64,000 nt of DNA from Streptomyces sp. TLI_171 (GTDB lineage Bacteria; Actinomycetota; Actinomycetes; Streptomycetales; Streptomycetaceae), in NCBI RefSeq assembly GCF_003610255.1, contig NZ_RAPS01000001.1, positions 7,157,001-7,221,000 of the forward strand, read 5' to 3'. The notes beneath the pieces were generated by a model. The model was not told where the DNA came from. It searched no databases and worked only from the letters and a program-made list of their open reading frames with translations. Position numbers and translations under genes: made by a program. Position 1 is the first letter of the stretch. Each line of letters opens with the position of its first letter. Positions 33,708 to 42,007 of the stretch are shown piece by piece.

Positions 33708-33854
33708 GGCGGCACCTCCCCGGCACGGCGCTCGGACGGACGTCCCGCCGGGCGGCGGGGCGCCCCTCAGTGTTCCCGTCCCGGACCGCGACACGCGGGC
33801 GCGCCGCCCGGCCCACCTGAACAGCGCAGCCCGGACGGGTGAGGTGAGGGGGCG

Positions 33855-34988
33855 TCAGCGGCGGTGGCGGCGCTCGCGGTGCAGCTCGACGAAGACCGCG
33901 ACCTTGGCGCGCAGCGCCCAGGGATCGACCGGCTTGGGGATGAAGTCGACCGCACCGGCCGCGTAGCCGCGCATCGAATGGTCGGGGTCGCTGCCTATGG
34001 CGGTGACGAAGATGATCGGGATGTCCCGGGTGCGGGCCCGGCGCTTGATGTGCGCGGCGGTCTCGTAGCCGTCCATGCCGGGCATCTGCACGTCGAGCAG
34101 GATGACGGCGTAGTCGTCGGGGTCGAGCAGGGCGCGCAGCGCGTCCGGGCCGGAGGCCGCGGAGACCAGCTCGTGGCCGTGCAGCCCGAGGACGGCCTCC
34201 AGCACCAGCAGGTTCTCCGGCCGGTCGTCGACCAGCAGCACCTTCGGCGGCGGACCCGGATCCGGGCGGGTGACGGTGCGGGCCGGCGGCGCGGCGGCGG
34301 CGTCCGCGCCCTGCTGCTGCTCCACCAGGAGGAGCTGGCGCTCCAGCAGCGCGCAGCGCGCCTCGGCGAGCGCGGCGTGCTGCCGGGCCAAGTCCAACTC
34401 CTCTGACAGTCGGGCGACTTCGACGGCGAGCGCGTCACGTTCGGCGAGCAGTGCCGGGCCGGCGGCGCTGTGGCCTTCGGCGTTGCGCTGGGCAGCTGGG
34501 TCGCCCCCGAGATCGGCCTCCAGCCGGTTCAGCCGCCCCTCCAGGTCGGCGATGGACTGCCGGGTGTCGTCCAGGGCGTGGTCCAGCTGCTCCTCGCGGG
34601 CCCCCGCCTGGCGGGCCTCCCGGTCGGCGGCGTGCAGCTGGCCCTCCAACTGCTGGACGGCCCGCCCGATCGAGGCGCTGGTGCGCAGCGCCGCCCGGTG
34701 CTGGTGCTGCAGGTGCGCGCGGGCCTGCTCGTCCAGCCGGACGGCGTGGTCGTCGGCGAGGTTGCGCAGCAGCTCCTCGACGAACTCCCACGGCGCGATG
34801 CGGCTGCCCGCCAGGTACCGGGACAGGGTGCCGGGGTTGAGGTAGCAGCGGCTGGCGTACCGGCGCACCGACACCCCGAGGCCGAGGAACAGGCCGCGCA
34901 GCGCCTCGGCGAACTCCCGGCACTCCCGGTTGAGTTCGGGGTCCAACGGCTGGAGCCCGCCGCGCCGGTCGGCCTCGGCGGCGGTCAC
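33855..34988 (-). CDS. Response regulator with N-terminal HTH-like and coiled-coil regions
   Basis: In this 377-residue protein the receiver is at the C-terminus, not the N-terminus: VLLVDDRPENLLVLEAV, the phospho-acceptor VILLDVQMPGMDGYE and FIPKPVDPWALRAK. The first 90 residues look like a Cro/XRE-type helix bundle (SVRRYASRCYLNPGTLSRYL). Residues about 100-235 form a long Ala/Arg/Glu coiled coil. No DNA-binding output follows the receiver, so the N-terminus is the likely effector. It lies 148 bp upstream of the SpoIIE-type phosphatase gene on the same strand, implying a joint pathway. The GTG start is the best available in frame. Confidence 0.8.
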   Translation of the reverse strand: MTAAEADRRGGLQPLDPELNRECREFAEALRGLFLGLGVSVRRYASRCYLNPGTLSRYLAGSRIAPWEFVEELLRNLADDHAVRLDEQARAHLQHQHRAALRTSASIGRAVQQLEGQLHAADREARQAGAREEQLDHALDDTRQSIADLEGRLNRLEADLGGDPAAQRNAEGHSAAGPALLAERDALAVEVARLSEELDLARQHAALAEARCALLERQLLLVEQQQGADAAAAPPARTVTRPDPGPPPKVLLVDDRPENLLVLEAVLGLHGHELVSAASGPDALRALLDPDDYAVILLDVQMPGMDGYETAAHIKRRARTRDIPIIFVTAIGSDPDHSMRGYAAGAVDFIPKPVDPWALRAKVAVFVELHRERRHRR

Positions 34989-35216
34989 CGCCGTCGCCCC
35001 GTCGCCGACCCGCCAGTCGCCCGCGCCGACCCGCCCGCGGTCCGCAGTGCATGGCGCACCCGGTCCTCCACTCCGTCGTTCCGCGCCCGGCAGGTGCGCC
35101 GGGCGAAGTGCACAGCATGCCGCACCGCGGGGGAGTTGCGCGCGCCGCATCGGCCGACGGCGGGAAACGGAGACCATTCGGCAACGATCGCATCGTGAAG
35201 CGGAGTTGACGGACCG

Positions 35217-35813
35217 TCAGGGTGTAGCGGCGGAGCGTGAGGAGGGTCGGGCCGGGAGCGCGGAGCCGCAGCTCAGGTTCCAGCGTCCGGCGCGGCCGAC
35301 CAGTGAGGTGAGGGTGAGCGGGGCGACGTCCAGCCGCCAGAACGCGGCGGCCGGCAGTGCGAGCGCATGCACCACGGCCGCGCGGACGGCGGCGGGCTCG
35401 GCCACCGCCAGGACCCGGCCGGAGTCCGCGGGCAGCGCGTCCAGCCAGCCGCCGACCCGGGTGCACAGGGCGGCGACGGACTCGCCGCCGGGCGGGGCGA
35501 ACGCCGGGTCGGAGAGCCAGGCGGCGACCGACTCCGGTGCGGCGGACGCGAGTTCGGTCAGCGGCCGGCCGCGCCACGCTCCGGCGTCCAGGTCCGCCAG
35601 GGCCGGCTCGACGGTGGCGGCGGCCAGGCCCAGCGCCTCGGCGGTCTGCCGGCAGCGCGGGGCGGGCGCGGACAGCCGCAGACCGGCCGAAGGCGCCTCG
35701 CAGGCGCGGGCCGGGGCCAGGTCGGCCTCGGTCAGCGGCCGTTCGTCCCCGAACCTGGCCTCGCGCAGTTCGGCGCCCAATGCGGGTGCGACCAACATCA
35801 CCCGGACCGTCAT
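35217..35813 (-). CDS. Histidine-phosphatase-family protein lacking the RHG motif
   Basis: This 198-residue protein has the overall order of the histidine phosphatase superfamily (PAPRCRQTAEALG, DLDAGAWRGRPLTELA, APPGGESVAALCTRV), but the N-terminal catalytic RHG is replaced by VAPALG. Catalysis by the usual phosphohistidine is therefore doubtful. It is divergent from the cobalamin riboswitch and the cobalt transporter genes, a setting that suggests a link with corrinoid metabolism (CobC-like phosphatases belong to the same fold). The ATG at 35813 is followed by TVRVMLV. Confidence 0.7.
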   Translation of the reverse strand: MTVRVMLVAPALGAELREARFGDERPLTEADLAPARACEAPSAGLRLSAPAPRCRQTAEALGLAAATVEPALADLDAGAWRGRPLTELASAAPESVAAWLSDPAFAPPGGESVAALCTRVGGWLDALPADSGRVLAVAEPAAVRAAVVHALALPAAAFWRLDVAPLTLTSLVGRAGRWNLSCGSALPARPSSRSAATP

Positions 35814-35871
35814 GGTCCCTCCCTCGCAGCGATCATGTGTGTACGGATCGGTGCATCGCGTCCGCGCGCCC

Positions 35872-35900
35872 TTGGCGGGGCCCGCGCCGAACGGTACCTT
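35872..35900 (+). promoter_or_regulatory. Predicted promoter of the cbtBA operon
   Basis: TTGGCG (35872-35877), 17 bp, TACCTT (35895-35900) predicts a start near 35907, just ahead of the riboswitch aptamer. Confidence 0.55.
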
Positions 35901-35922
35901 CTGGGCGAACAACCCCATATCT

Positions 35923-36010
35923 GCGACGGTGCGTGGAAGTCCGGTGAGAACCCGGTACGGTCGCGCCACTGTGAACCCCGCTGAGGGGAAGTCAGACCCG
36001 CCTCCGTCGC
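35923..36010 (+). promoter_or_regulatory. Cobalamin riboswitch
   Basis: The aptamer shows conserved elements in order: GGAAGTCCGGTGAGA, CGGTCGCGCCACTGTGA and the B12 box GGGGAAGTCAGACC. A perfect 7-bp closing stem pairs GCGACGG (35923-35929) with CCGTCGC (36004-36010). It lies 50 bp upstream of cbtB, whose ribosome binding site AAGGAGGT follows, so adenosylcobalamin binding would most likely block translation or elongation of the cobalt transporter genes. Confidence 0.95.
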
Positions 36011-36059
36011 CCCTGCTCCAATCGACCGGGACGCGAGTTCCCGCAAGGAGGTCCACGCC

Positions 36060-36272
36060 ATGGCTCACCCCATCGCCCCCGCCGCCACGCCGGCCATCAC
36101 CCCCCTCTCCATCAAGGCGATCGCTCCGTGGGCGGTCTTCTTCGGCATCCTGCTGCTCACCCTGCTCTACTTCGTCGGCGCCGAGCAGGGCGCCACCTCG
36201 CTGCTCTCCGGCGAGTCGGTGCACGAGTGGGTGCACGACGGCCGCCACCTGCTCGGCTTCCCGTGCCACTGA
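36060..36272 (+). CDS. cbtB: CbtB, small subunit of the cobalt transporter
   Basis: This 70-residue protein has one membrane helix (IAPWAVFFGILLLTLLYFVG) and ends in a histidine-rich tail VHEWVHDGRHLLGFPCH typical of CbtB, a metal ligand. CbtB and CbtA form a cobalamin-controlled cobalt uptake system. AAGGAGGT sits upstream of the ATG, directly after the cobalamin riboswitch. cbtA follows after 24 bp. Confidence 0.92.
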   Translation: MAHPIAPAATPAITPLSIKAIAPWAVFFGILLLTLLYFVGAEQGATSLLSGESVHEWVHDGRHLLGFPCH

Positions 36273-36296
36273 CCCGGCCGGAAGCGAGCACCTGAG

Positions 36297-37043
36297 ATGA
36301 ACTCCCACACCGTCAGGAACCTCCTGGTCCGCGGCATGCTCGCGGGCCTGGGGGCGGGCGTCCTCGCCCTGATCGTCGCCTACCTGCTCGGGGAGCCCCG
36401 GGTGGACGCGGCGATCGCCTTCGAGGAGACCCACAGCCACGAGCACGGCGAGGAACTGGTCAGCCGGACCCTGCAGTCCACCGCGGGCCTGGCCACCGGC
36501 ATCCTCGTCTACGGCCTCGCCCTCGGCGGGATCGCCGCCCTGGCCTACTGCTTCGCCCTCGGCCGCACCGGCCGCCTCGGCCCGCGCGCCACCGCCCTGC
36601 TGCTCTCCGGCGCGGCGCTGGTCGCGGTGTACGTCGTGCCGTTCCTCAAGTACCCGGCCAACCCGCCGTCGGTGGGCGACCCGGAGACCATCGGCAGGCG
36701 CACCACCCTGTACTTCCTGATGATGCTGCTCAGCGTGCTGCTCGCGGTGGCCGCGGTCGCCGGCGGCAAGCGGCTCGCCCCGCGGCTGGGCAACTGGAAC
36801 GCCACCGTGACCGCCGTCCTCGGCTACGCCGCGGTGATCGGTCTCGGCTACGTCCTGCTGCCCTCGGTCAACGAAGTCCCCGGGGACTTCTCCGCCAGCC
36901 TGCTCTGGCAGTTCCGGATCGCCGCCCTGGCCATCCAACTCACCCTGTGGCTGGCCTTCGGCCTGATCTTCGGCCACCTGGCGGAGCGTCAGCTGCTGCC
37001 CCGGCCGGCCCGCACCCGCGAACCGGCCGCCGTACCCAACTAG
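36297..37043 (+). CDS. cbtA: CbtA, membrane subunit of the cobalt transporter
   Basis: This 248-residue integral membrane protein has about five helices and a short extracytoplasmic His/Glu cluster, FEETHSHEHGEEL, after the first helix that could receive Co2+. VVPFLKYPANPPSVGDPETI and the final FRIAALAIQLTLWLAFGLIF are typical CbtA segments. It supplies cobalt for corrin synthesis; a cobF gene lies next door in the opposite direction. Expression should fall when cobalamin is abundant because the riboswitch heads the operon. Confidence 0.92.
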   Translation: MNSHTVRNLLVRGMLAGLGAGVLALIVAYLLGEPRVDAAIAFEETHSHEHGEELVSRTLQSTAGLATGILVYGLALGGIAALAYCFALGRTGRLGPRATALLLSGAALVAVYVVPFLKYPANPPSVGDPETIGRRTTLYFLMMLLSVLLAVAAVAGGKRLAPRLGNWNATVTAVLGYAAVIGLGYVLLPSVNEVPGDFSASLLWQFRIAALAIQLTLWLAFGLIFGHLAERQLLPRPARTREPAAVPN

Positions 37044-37066
37044 CCGTCACCGAGCGGAGGTTCCCG

Positions 37067-37151
37067 GTCAGCGGGATCCGGCCGGTGCGATCCGGTCAGT
37101 GGGTTCTGACCAGTGATTTCCTGCCAGTGGCTTCCCGCCAGTGGTCTCCGT
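37067..37151. repeat. 14-bp minisatellite, six diverged units
   Basis: Units such as GGTCAGTGGGTTCT, GCCAGTGGCTTCCC and GCCAGTGGTCTCCG repeat head to tail with a 14-15 bp period. They lie just after cbtA and immediately before the terminator stem. No reading frame is supported. Confidence 0.65.
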
Positions 37152-37198
37152 CGGCCGGTCGACGTCGGGGCTTGCAGCCTCGCGTCGACCGGCCGACG
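37149..37198. terminator. Strong bidirectional hairpin terminator
   Basis: Perfect 16-bp arms CGTCGGCCGGTCGACG (37149-37164) and CGTCGACCGGCCGACG (37183-37198) with an 18-nt loop sit between the convergent cbtA and cobF genes. Confidence 0.8.
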
Positions 37199-37229
37199 GC
37201 GTGATCGGACGACGGCGTTTCCGGCCCGG

Positions 37230-37991
37230 TCAGTCCTCAGTGCGGCGCAGCAGGTAGCTGTCCATGATCCAGCCCTTGCGTTCGCGCGCCTCGGCGCGCA
37301 GTGCGGCGATGCGGTCAGCCTGTTCGGCCAGCGGGCCGGCCACCAGGATCTCGTCCTCGGTGCCCAGGTACGCCCCGTAGTGGATGTGCACGCCCGCCGG
37401 GTCGATCTGCGTGAACGCGGCCTGCCCGTCCAGCATCACCACGGCGTCCTCCGCACCCGGACCGAAGCCCTCCGCGGCCAGCCGCCGCCCCGTGGTGATC
37501 CGCACCGGGCGGGCGGTCCGGGTGAGCGTGGTGCGGTGGCGGGCCGCCAGCACCGAGACGCTGCTGATGCCCGGGATCACCGCGTACTCGAACACGGTGC
37601 GCCCGCGGGCCAGGATCCGGTCCAGCACCGCGATCACGCTGTCGTACAGCGCCGGGTCGCCCCACACCAGCAGCGCCCCCGTCTCACCGTCCGCCAGCTC
37701 GTCGGCCACCGCCTGCTCGACCAGGTCCGCGCGCCGCTCCCGCCACTCCTCGACGGCCTCCCGGTACGCCGCCGTGCCGCGGTCCCGCGCCGGATCGACC
37801 AGTTCCACCACCCGGTGCCCGGGCCGCCCGTGCTCGGCGATCATGTCCCGCCGCAGCCGGATCAGGTCCTGCCGCTCCTCGGGCTTGTCCAACAGCAGGA
37901 ACGCGTCGGTGCGGCCGATCGCCCTGACCGCCTCCAGGGTGAGGTGCTCGGGGTCGCCCGCGCCGATGCCGATGACGAGAAGGGTACGCAT
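37230..37991 (-). CDS. cobF: Precorrin-6A synthase (deacetylating)
   Basis: This 253-residue tetrapyrrole methylase has the family motif LLVIGIGAGDPEHLTLEAVR, the LVWGDPALYDS (GDP) loop and VIPGISSVSVLAA. CobF adds the C-1 methyl group to precorrin-5 and releases acetate in aerobic cobalamin synthesis. The N-terminus MRTLLVIG fixes the ATG at 37991. It lies next to the riboswitch-controlled cobalt transporter, although on the opposite strand and without a riboswitch of its own in view. Confidence 0.88.
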   Translation of the reverse strand: MRTLLVIGIGAGDPEHLTLEAVRAIGRTDAFLLLDKPEERQDLIRLRRDMIAEHGRPGHRVVELVDPARDRGTAAYREAVEEWRERRADLVEQAVADELADGETGALLVWGDPALYDSVIAVLDRILARGRTVFEYAVIPGISSVSVLAARHRTTLTRTARPVRITTGRRLAAEGFGPGAEDAVVMLDGQAAFTQIDPAGVHIHYGAYLGTEDEILVAGPLAEQADRIAALRAEARERKGWIMDSYLLRRTED

Positions 37992-38183
37992 ACCGGCGAT
38001 TCTGCCCGGTCCGCCGCGCAGCACAAGGCTGACGGGGCGTCAGCGCGTGCGCCGGGTGTGCGCTGGGCCAAGAGACGGGGCCCGGCGGCAGCGGGCGGCG
38101 GGGTTGCGGCGCGGCGGCACGGGGGCGCGTGACGATCGGCGGACAGTGGCCCCGCACGCCGGTGCGGGGAGGAAGGGTGAGCC

Positions 38184-39698
38184 GTGAGCATGGATCGTCG
38201 TCGTTTCCTCGCCGCCGTCGGGGCTGCCGGTACGGGGGTGGTCGGTCTGGGAGCCGCGCCCGCGCGGGCGGCCGGAACGATCGGGGCGTTCCCCGCCCGG
38301 CAGCGCGGATGGCGGGCCGCGCCGCCCGACTGGCAGGCGCTGCGGGCCCGACTGGGCAGCCGGCTCGTGCTGCCCGACGATCCCGGCTACGGGACGGCGC
38401 GGCTGGGCTTCAACGAGCTGAACGACGGTCAACTGCCCGGCGCGGTCGCCAAGTGCCTCTCCGCCGACGACGTCCGGGCGTGCCTCGACGTGGCGCGCGG
38501 CCACGGCATCCCGATCGCCGCCCGCAGCGGCGGCCACAGCTACCTCGGCTACAGCATCCCCGACCGCGGCCTGGTGATCGACGTGCGCGGCATGGCCGGC
38601 GTCCGGGTCCGGCCCGACGGCACCGCCGAGGTCGGCGCCGGCGCCCGCCTGATCGAGGTGTACGCCGGCCTCGCCGCCGCCGGCCGCCTGCTGCCCGCCG
38701 GAAGCTGCCCCACCGTCGGCGTCGGCGGCCTCACCCTCGGCGGCGGCATCGGCGTCCTCGGCCGCAAGTACGGCCTGACCTGCGACCGCCTCGGCGCGGC
38801 CGAGGTCGTCACCGCCGACTCCTGCCTGCGCACCGCCTCGCCCGAACAGGACTGCGACCTGTACTGGGCGCTCCGCGGCGGCGGGGGCGGCAACTTCGGC
38901 ATCACCACCCGGTTCGCCTTCGACACCGCGCCCGCACCCGACCTCACCGTCTTCGTCCTCGCCTTCCCCGCCGGCGCCGTCCCGCAGGTGCTCGGCGCCT
39001 GGCAGCAGTGGGTCGCCGCCGCGCCGTTCGAACTGTGGGCGTCCTGCCAGATCGCCGGCGGCACGCCGCCGAGCTGTCGGATCGTCGGCTGCTGGGTCGG
39101 CGACCCGGCCGGTGCGAACCAGCAGATCGACCGGCTGCTGCGGGCCGCCGCCACCACGCCCACCAGCCGCACCGTCGCGCCCAAGGACTACCTCGCCGCG
39201 ATGAAGTTCATGGCGGGCTGCGCCAACGACACCATCGCCCAGTGCCACCCCACCTGGGAGGGCGGGCGGCTCACCCGCACCGGCTTCGTCGCGGTCTCGC
39301 GGATGTTCGGGCCCGGGCCGCTCGACCCGGCGAAGGTCACCGACCTGATGGACGGCCGCACCGGCGTCGACCTGCTCCTCGACTCGCTCGGCGGGGCGGT
39401 CGGCGAACTCGCCCCCGACGCCACCGCCTTCCCGCACCGCCACTCCCTCGCCAGCGCCCAGGTCTACGCCGGGGCGACCGCCGCCACCGCCCCGCAGGTC
39501 CGGGCGACCGTGGACGCCGTCCGCGACGGCCTCGCGGAACTCGGCGCACCCGGCGCGTACGTCAACTACATCGACGACACCCTCCCGGACTGGGGCCGCG
39601 CCTACTACGGCGACAACCTGCCCCGCCTTCAGCAGGTGGCCCGCCAGTACGACCCGGACGGGGTGTTCGCCTTCCCGCAGTCGGTGACCGCCGCCTGA
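38184..39698 (+). CDS. Exported FAD-linked oxidase of the berberine-bridge type
   Basis: This 504-residue protein has a twin-arginine-like signal (MDRRRFLAAVGAAGTGVVGL, cleavage after ARA). It also has the FAD-binding segments AARSGGHSYLGYS, whose His is the usual 8-alpha-histidyl attachment point, and GGLTLGGGIGVLGRKYGLTCD. The C-terminal BBE motif YVNYIDDTLPDWGRAYYGDN is followed by YDPDGVFAFPQSV. Such enzymes oxidise sugars, lactones or aromatic alcohols with O2. The GTG follows a GGGAGGAAGGG site; an ATG two codons later is possible. Two diverged copies of its last codons lie downstream. Confidence 0.88.
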   Translation: MSMDRRRFLAAVGAAGTGVVGLGAAPARAAGTIGAFPARQRGWRAAPPDWQALRARLGSRLVLPDDPGYGTARLGFNELNDGQLPGAVAKCLSADDVRACLDVARGHGIPIAARSGGHSYLGYSIPDRGLVIDVRGMAGVRVRPDGTAEVGAGARLIEVYAGLAAAGRLLPAGSCPTVGVGGLTLGGGIGVLGRKYGLTCDRLGAAEVVTADSCLRTASPEQDCDLYWALRGGGGGNFGITTRFAFDTAPAPDLTVFVLAFPAGAVPQVLGAWQQWVAAAPFELWASCQIAGGTPPSCRIVGCWVGDPAGANQQIDRLLRAAATTPTSRTVAPKDYLAAMKFMAGCANDTIAQCHPTWEGGRLTRTGFVAVSRMFGPGPLDPAKVTDLMDGRTGVDLLLDSLGGAVGELAPDATAFPHRHSLASAQVYAGATAATAPQVRATVDAVRDGLAELGAPGAYVNYIDDTLPDWGRAYYGDNLPRLQQVARQYDPDGVFAFPQSVTAA

Positions 39699-39930
39699 CG
39701 GCCCGGGCGGGAGCCGCGGGCGAGCGGGCGGCTCCCGCCGGGTCTTGCGGAGGGATAGGGGAGGACGGGGTGTTGGGCTTTCCCCGGTCGGATCTCGCGG
39801 GGCCGTGGGCGTTGGGTGCGGGTGGCTCCCGCCGGGCTCTGTGGAAGGGGGAGGAGAGGCCGGGGTGTTGATGCTCGCCATGCCCGGGGTCTCGCGGAGA
39901 CGCGGTCGAGGGGGCGGCTCCCGCCGGGGA
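39657..39930. repeat. Tandem copies of the 3' end of the berberine-type oxidase gene
   Basis: The gene's terminal GACGGGGTGTT (39657, encoding DGVF) recurs as GACGGGGTGTT at 39763 and GCCGGGGTGTT near 39859. The linked GGCGGCTCCCGCCGGG motif occurs at 39727, 39821 (one change) and 39913. Units are about 95-106 bp. Copy 2 still reads DGVLGFPRSDLAG against the real ending DGVFAFPQSVTAA. The array fills the gap to the convergent hydrolase gene. Confidence 0.72.
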
Positions 39931-39936
39931 CGGGGG

Positions 39937-41211
39937 TCAGGGGGTGTAGGTCATCTCGGGGTAGCGGGGGGAAGGGCCGTCGAGGAGGTGGTCGTTGTGG
40001 TTGCGGAGCCAGCGGTCGAAGAAGGAGGCGACGTAGGCGCGGGTGGCGGACTCGGCGCGGGTGGGCGGGACGGTGCCGAGTTCGGCTCGGAGTTGGTCGG
40101 GGGTGAGGGCGCCCTGGGCGGCGAGTCGGGGGAGGAGGGATTCGGCGTCGGTGTAGGAGCCGTGGCGGGAGCCCTCCAGGGTGACGTCGGCGTGCCAGCC
40201 GGTGCTGTGCCGCCAGAGGGCGTCCCAGCCGGGTTGGGCGTGGTGGTCGCCGGAGTCCTCGGAGCGGGTGCCCATCAGGAGGAAGGGCCGGTCGAGGCCG
40301 TCCTCGGCGAGGGTGGGGAGGAAGACGCCGGTGCCGTCCGGGCCGGGGAAGTGGAGCTGGCCGTCCAGGTCGACCCCGGCGGCGATCCGCGGGTCGTCGT
40401 GCATGGTCTGGAGCGCGGTGAAGCCGCCCGCCGAGTGGCCGGCCATGCCGACCCGGGTCAGGTCGAGCGCGCCGGACAGCCCGGCCGGCAGCCCGGGGGC
40501 GCCCGGGCAGGCCAGGCGGTCGAGCACGAAGCGGGTGTCTTCGACCCGGGCGGCCATCGACCTGCGGAGCACCGCGCCGATGTCCAGGTCGGGCCGGCCG
40601 AGCATGCCGGGCAGCACCGAGGTGGCCAGCCGCCCGTCCGGGAACGCGACTTCGGACGCCTCGTAGGTGTGGTCGATCGTCACCACCACGTAGCCGCGCG
40701 AGGCCAGGTCCTCCACCAGCGCGGTCCCCCAGGTGCGCGGGTCGCCGAGCCCCGCCGAGTACAGCACCACCGGTCGCGGCCCGCCGGGCAGCACCGGCGC
40801 GCCGGCCCGGGCGTGGGTGCGGACGCCCGACCAGCCGGTGCTGCCCGGCGTCACCCCGTAGTTGATCAGGCCGACGCCGTCCGGGCCGCCGAAGTGCGCG
40901 CCGGCGGCGGGTTCCATGTACGGGGCGCGCCCACCGGGGGCGGTGCGCACGGCCGGGTACCAGAAGCTGATCATCAGCTCGCGCGGCTGCCCGGCCGCCC
41001 ACGGGTCCTGGCGGGACGGGTCGGTGAGCCGCAGCGAGGCCGTCCCGATCGCGTACGGCCCGGTCGGTTCGGGCAGCGCTGCCCGCGCCTGCTGCCCGCT
41101 GCCGGCGGTGGGCGCGGGCGCCGCCGTCGCCGTCACCGGCGCGCACAGCGGCGCGAGCGCCGCCGACGCCGCCAGCAGTGCCGCCGCCACGACCCGTCCC
41201 CGACTCCCCAT
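39937..41211 (-). CDS. Secreted alpha/beta hydrolase, PAF-acetylhydrolase/lipase-like
   Basis: This 424-residue protein has an N-terminal signal (MGSRGRVVAAALLAASAALA, cleavage near residue 31). The alpha/beta hydrolase domain has the nucleophile elbow VGMAGHSAGGFTAL, a preceding VVTIDHTYEAS strand, VDLDGQLHF for the acid and SRHGSYTD, probably the catalytic His. The architecture fits the platelet-activating-factor acetylhydrolase/dienelactone-type esterases common in streptomycetes. A GAGGAGG ribosome binding site precedes the ATG at 41211. Substrate not assignable. Confidence 0.82.
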   Translation of the reverse strand: MGSRGRVVAAALLAASAALAPLCAPVTATAAPAPTAGSGQQARAALPEPTGPYAIGTASLRLTDPSRQDPWAAGQPRELMISFWYPAVRTAPGGRAPYMEPAAGAHFGGPDGVGLINYGVTPGSTGWSGVRTHARAGAPVLPGGPRPVVLYSAGLGDPRTWGTALVEDLASRGYVVVTIDHTYEASEVAFPDGRLATSVLPGMLGRPDLDIGAVLRRSMAARVEDTRFVLDRLACPGAPGLPAGLSGALDLTRVGMAGHSAGGFTALQTMHDDPRIAAGVDLDGQLHFPGPDGTGVFLPTLAEDGLDRPFLLMGTRSEDSGDHHAQPGWDALWRHSTGWHADVTLEGSRHGSYTDAESLLPRLAAQGALTPDQLRAELGTVPPTRAESATRAYVASFFDRWLRNHNDHLLDGPSPRYPEMTYTP

Positions 41212-41456
41212 CGGAATGCCTCCTCGTCCTCGACCGCCTCGACGAGCAGCACCGTACGGGCCCGAACGGGTCGGCGGCGTCATACCCCGGAGCCAAGTGG
41301 GCGGGTAGTACCGCGGTATGACACCCAATCAGGTGCCGTACGCCCCGGCAGGCGTGCGCGGTGGCGGGGAGCGCCGGACGCGCTCCCGTGCGCCGTTGGG
41401 GCGGCGGCCGCCGTGGACAGGATGCTCCGCAGCACCCCCGGAAGAGAGGCACCGCC

Positions 41457-41996
41457 GTGGCCAACGAGTTCCAGCGCACCAAGATGACCGCCATGTTCCA
41501 GGCGTTCGACGCCGACGCCAACGGCCACCTCGACCAGCACGACTTCCGGGCCCTCGCCGACCGATGGCACGCCGTGCCCCGGGTGGCCGCGGACCCGGAA
41601 CTCGCCGTCCGGGTCGAACGCCTGATGCTCGGCTGGTGGGACCTGCTCTCGGCGGCCGCCGACGCCAACGGCGACGGCAGGGTCGACCTCGACGAACTGC
41701 TCGCCATGGTCGACCGGCTGCCCGAATTCCGCGACACCGTCACCGCGACCGCCGACACCGTCTTCGACGCCGTCGACGAGAACGGCGACGGCCGCATCTC
41801 CCGCACCGAACACCGCCACCTGGTCGACGTCTGGCACGGCCGACCCACCGAGACCGCCGACGTCTTCGACCGCCTCGACCAGGACGGCGACGGCTACCTC
41901 AGCCGCCCCGAGTTCCGCGAGCTCTGGGCCCAGTTCTGGATCAGCGCCGACCCCGCCGAACCCGGCAACCTGCTCTGCGGCCCGCTCCCGGTCTGA
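41457..41996 (+). CDS. Calerythrin-like four-EF-hand calcium-binding protein
   Basis: This 179-residue cytoplasmic protein has four EF-hand loops: DADANGHLDQHDF, DANGDGRVDLDEL, DENGDGRISRTEH and DQDGDGYLSRPEF. All have acidic residues at positions 1, 3 and 5; position 12 is Glu in loops 2 and 4 but differs in loop 1 and loop 3, so those may bind weakly. Similar proteins (calerythrin, CabB type) buffer or sense Ca2+ in actinomycetes. The GTG start follows GAGAGG. No partner enzyme is adjacent. Confidence 0.9.
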   Translation: MANEFQRTKMTAMFQAFDADANGHLDQHDFRALADRWHAVPRVAADPELAVRVERLMLGWWDLLSAAADANGDGRVDLDELLAMVDRLPEFRDTVTATADTVFDAVDENGDGRISRTEHRHLVDVWHGRPTETADVFDRLDQDGDGYLSRPEFRELWAQFWISADPAEPGNLLCGPLPV

Positions 41997-42007
41997 ACGG
42001 GGAGCGG

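Noticed and set aside
37067..37151. CRISPR array
   Set aside because: Units are only 14-15 bp, contiguous and without spacers, and no cas gene is nearby.
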